64,000 nt of DNA, from the NCBI GenBank assembly GCA_964447205.1, contig CAYUSB010000035.1, positions 1 through 64,000 on the forward strand. The letters are read 5' to 3'. A program made the position numbers and the translations under genes. The stretch's first letter is position 1; every line of letters starts with the position of its first letter. Positions 62,819 to 64,000 of the stretch are shown here, piece after piece. The stretch is from JAEUKH01 sp964447205. GTDB lineage: Bacteria; Myxococcota_A; Polyangia; Polyangiales; Ga0077539. The notes beneath the pieces were generated by a model. That model did no database searches and was not told where the DNA came from. It saw nothing but the letters and a program-made list of their open reading frames with translations.

Positions 62819-63970
62819 CTACCGGGCGCTGCCGAAGCGCATCGGGTAGTCGACCTCGACGTCGCCCCCCTCGGGCTGCGGATACCGCCACGCCCGCACC
62901 CGGTTGTGCAGGCACTCCACCAGCTCGGGCACCCGCACGGTGTCGCTCACGACCCGGGTGCGACGGACCCGGCCGTCTTCGCCGATCCGCACCCGCATCA
63001 CCACCACGCCGTTGACCTCGCGGTTGCGTGAGGCCGACGAGTAGCATGCCGAAATCTGCGGCGAGTAGTGCCGGTAGACGTAGGTGAAGGCCGTCGGGTC
63101 CATCCGGCCCGTGGCGTCGGTCTCTTCGCCCTCGGTGACCCCTCCGCGGGTGGTGCGGGGCCCGCGCTCGATCAAGCCCCCTTCGCTCGGGGCAGGCAGG
63201 GGCTCGGCGGCCCCCCCGGGGGCGGTGGGAGAAGCCGGAGCCGCGTTAGGAGTCGAGGCGGCTCCGGGGGCCGCGCCAGGCACCGGGGAAGGGCCCGCAG
63301 CGGCCGTGGTGGTCCCGGCGGGGGGGGTGGAGGGTGACGCGGACGGGGCGCCCGGAGAGGGCCCCTCCGCGGGCCCTGCGGGGGGCGGAGTCGCGCTCGG
63401 ACCCGAGGGCCCGGGGCGAGCGGGGGCGGCGTTGCGCGCGACCGTCCCCGGGGTGCGTCCGGGGCCTGTGGACGGGGCCCCGCGGGAGGACGAGGGGGCC
63501 GGGGCGGCGAGGGCTCCGGCGTCGACGGGATCGACCATGGAGGGCTCGCCGATGAGCCCCACGGCCGTCACGGGCTCGGTCACCGAGGCGGGGGCGCGGA
63601 AGGTGCGTACGGCCACCAGGCCCCCGAGGGCCGCGCACCCGAGGCCCACCCCGAGGAACATCGTCACCAGGGTGCGCCGCGACGGCCCGGTCATGGGCAG
63701 CTCGATGCGCTCGCCCGTCCGCAGGGCCTCGTCCGCGACGTCCGGGGGCGGCCACGCGGGGGCGGGGGCCGCCGCGGCGGCCTGGGCGGCGACCACGGTC
63801 ACGGGGGCAGAGGCGGGGGCGACCTTGCCCCCGTGGTTGGTGGCGACCCCGGGCAGGGCCGAGGCCTCGGCAGAGCCCTGCACGGGCGCCATGGAGTCGA
63901 TGCGGACGCCGCACTGGTTGCAGAAGCGAGCGTCGTCGGCGTTGCGCACGCCACAGGCCGGGCAGAACAC
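62819..63970 (-). CDS. Zinc-ribbon membrane protein with AgmX/PglI C-terminal (TonB-like) domain
   Basis: 383 residues. N-terminal ribbon MFCPACGVRNADDARFCNQC, a linker, one transmembrane helix (LVTMFLGVGLGCAALGGLVA, about 106-125), then about 130 residues of Pro/Ala/Gly-rich spacer. The C-terminal domain (about 295-383) is YRHYSPQISACYSSASRNRE, VVVMRVRIGEDGRVRRTRVV, ELVECLHNRVRAWRYPQPEG. The last part matches AgmX/PglI domains of gliding and adventurous-motility proteins and spans the periplasm like TonB. It may link cytosolic sensing to the outer membrane. Confidence 0.8.
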   Translation of the reverse strand: MFCPACGVRNADDARFCNQCGVRIDSMAPVQGSAEASALPGVATNHGGKVAPASAPVTVVAAQAAAAAPAPAWPPPDVADEALRTGERIELPMTGPSRRTLVTMFLGVGLGCAALGGLVAVRTFRAPASVTEPVTAVGLIGEPSMVDPVDAGALAAPAPSSSRGAPSTGPGRTPGTVARNAAPARPGPSGPSATPPPAGPAEGPSPGAPSASPSTPPAGTTTAAAGPSPVPGAAPGAASTPNAAPASPTAPGGAAEPLPAPSEGGLIERGPRTTRGGVTEGEETDATGRMDPTAFTYVYRHYSPQISACYSSASRNREVNGVVVMRVRIGEDGRVRRTRVVSDTVRVPELVECLHNRVRAWRYPQPEGGDVEVDYPMRFGSAR

Positions 63971-64000
63971 CCGGCGACGCTACGCGATGGAGCTCCCCGC

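Noticed and set aside
1..64000. Secondary-metabolite cluster, prophage, tRNA or rRNA genes
   Set aside because: No NRPS/PKS, phage structural or packaging genes, and no cloverleaf or rRNA-like stretch was recognised.

Overview
The window is a 64 kb piece of a very GC-rich genome (above 70% by eye). Its gene content points to a predatory or soil myxobacterium-type organism (Myxococcota, Polyangia-like). Indicators are a eukaryote-like Ser/Thr kinase, many secreted lipoproteins with Asp/Ala/Gly/Pro-rich linkers after the lipobox, a Cys-rich HCGACG-repeat lipoprotein, VWA lipoproteins, AgmX/PglI-type C-terminal domains, an NtrC-type regulator, HD-GYP and GGDEF proteins and a GlnRS. The lineage is inferred from gene content only. 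No rRNA, tRNA or CRISPR array was recognised. One 100-base run of N (35424-35523) is an assembly gap inside a tandem repeat.

Layout. 1-778: right end of an IS91-family element with a frameshifted transposase. 842-24167: core-like block with codons dominated by GCC/CTC/CCC/GGG: kinase, TrmH, VOC protein, SH3 protein, a fused PqqD-PqqE, a TPR-GGDEF protein, YceI, a large lipoprotein, an exported PEP-synthase-like protein, two PAS/HD-GYP proteins sharing a 718-bp identical tract, an ADP-forming acyl-CoA synthetase, a nucleotidyltransferase and a U32 peptidase. 24323-30032: an island with different codon habit (GCG/CGC rich), opening between imperfect direct repeats: M1 aminopeptidase, zinc-ribbon pilin-like protein and a HEAT-repeat operon. 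30093-34627: glnS and the Cys-rich lipoprotein (core style). 34980-42246: second island: lysyl-oxidase lipoprotein, a secreted tyrosine/dual-specificity phosphatase and a nested mobile element, in which an IS4-type transposase gene is split at its YREK motif by a 2.6 kb serine-recombinase element. 42268-47054: phosphate transporter, then divergently a GST-egtB-egtD operon (ergothioneine). 47063-52000: accessory and decaying genes (truncated thioesterase, Cys-tailed mini-lipoprotein plus ferritin-like protein, broken Uma2 and SDR genes, a coupled nucleotidyltransferase pair). 52032-63970: core-style block: lipoproteins, PdxH, NudC, tandem VWA lipoproteins, an NtrC regulator, a CPBP protease and a zinc-ribbon/AgmX protein.

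How it fits together. The island borders at 778, about 30032 and 42246 share the motif ACTCCGAACTCCA, which at 778 lies just upstream of the IS91 transposase. One-ended IS91-type transposition is therefore a plausible way the two islands arrived. Within the core blocks the theme is cell-envelope and signalling biology: at least eight predicted lipoproteins, three cyclic-di-GMP proteins, and four proteins with an N-terminal CxxC zinc ribbon ahead of a kinase or transmembrane segment.
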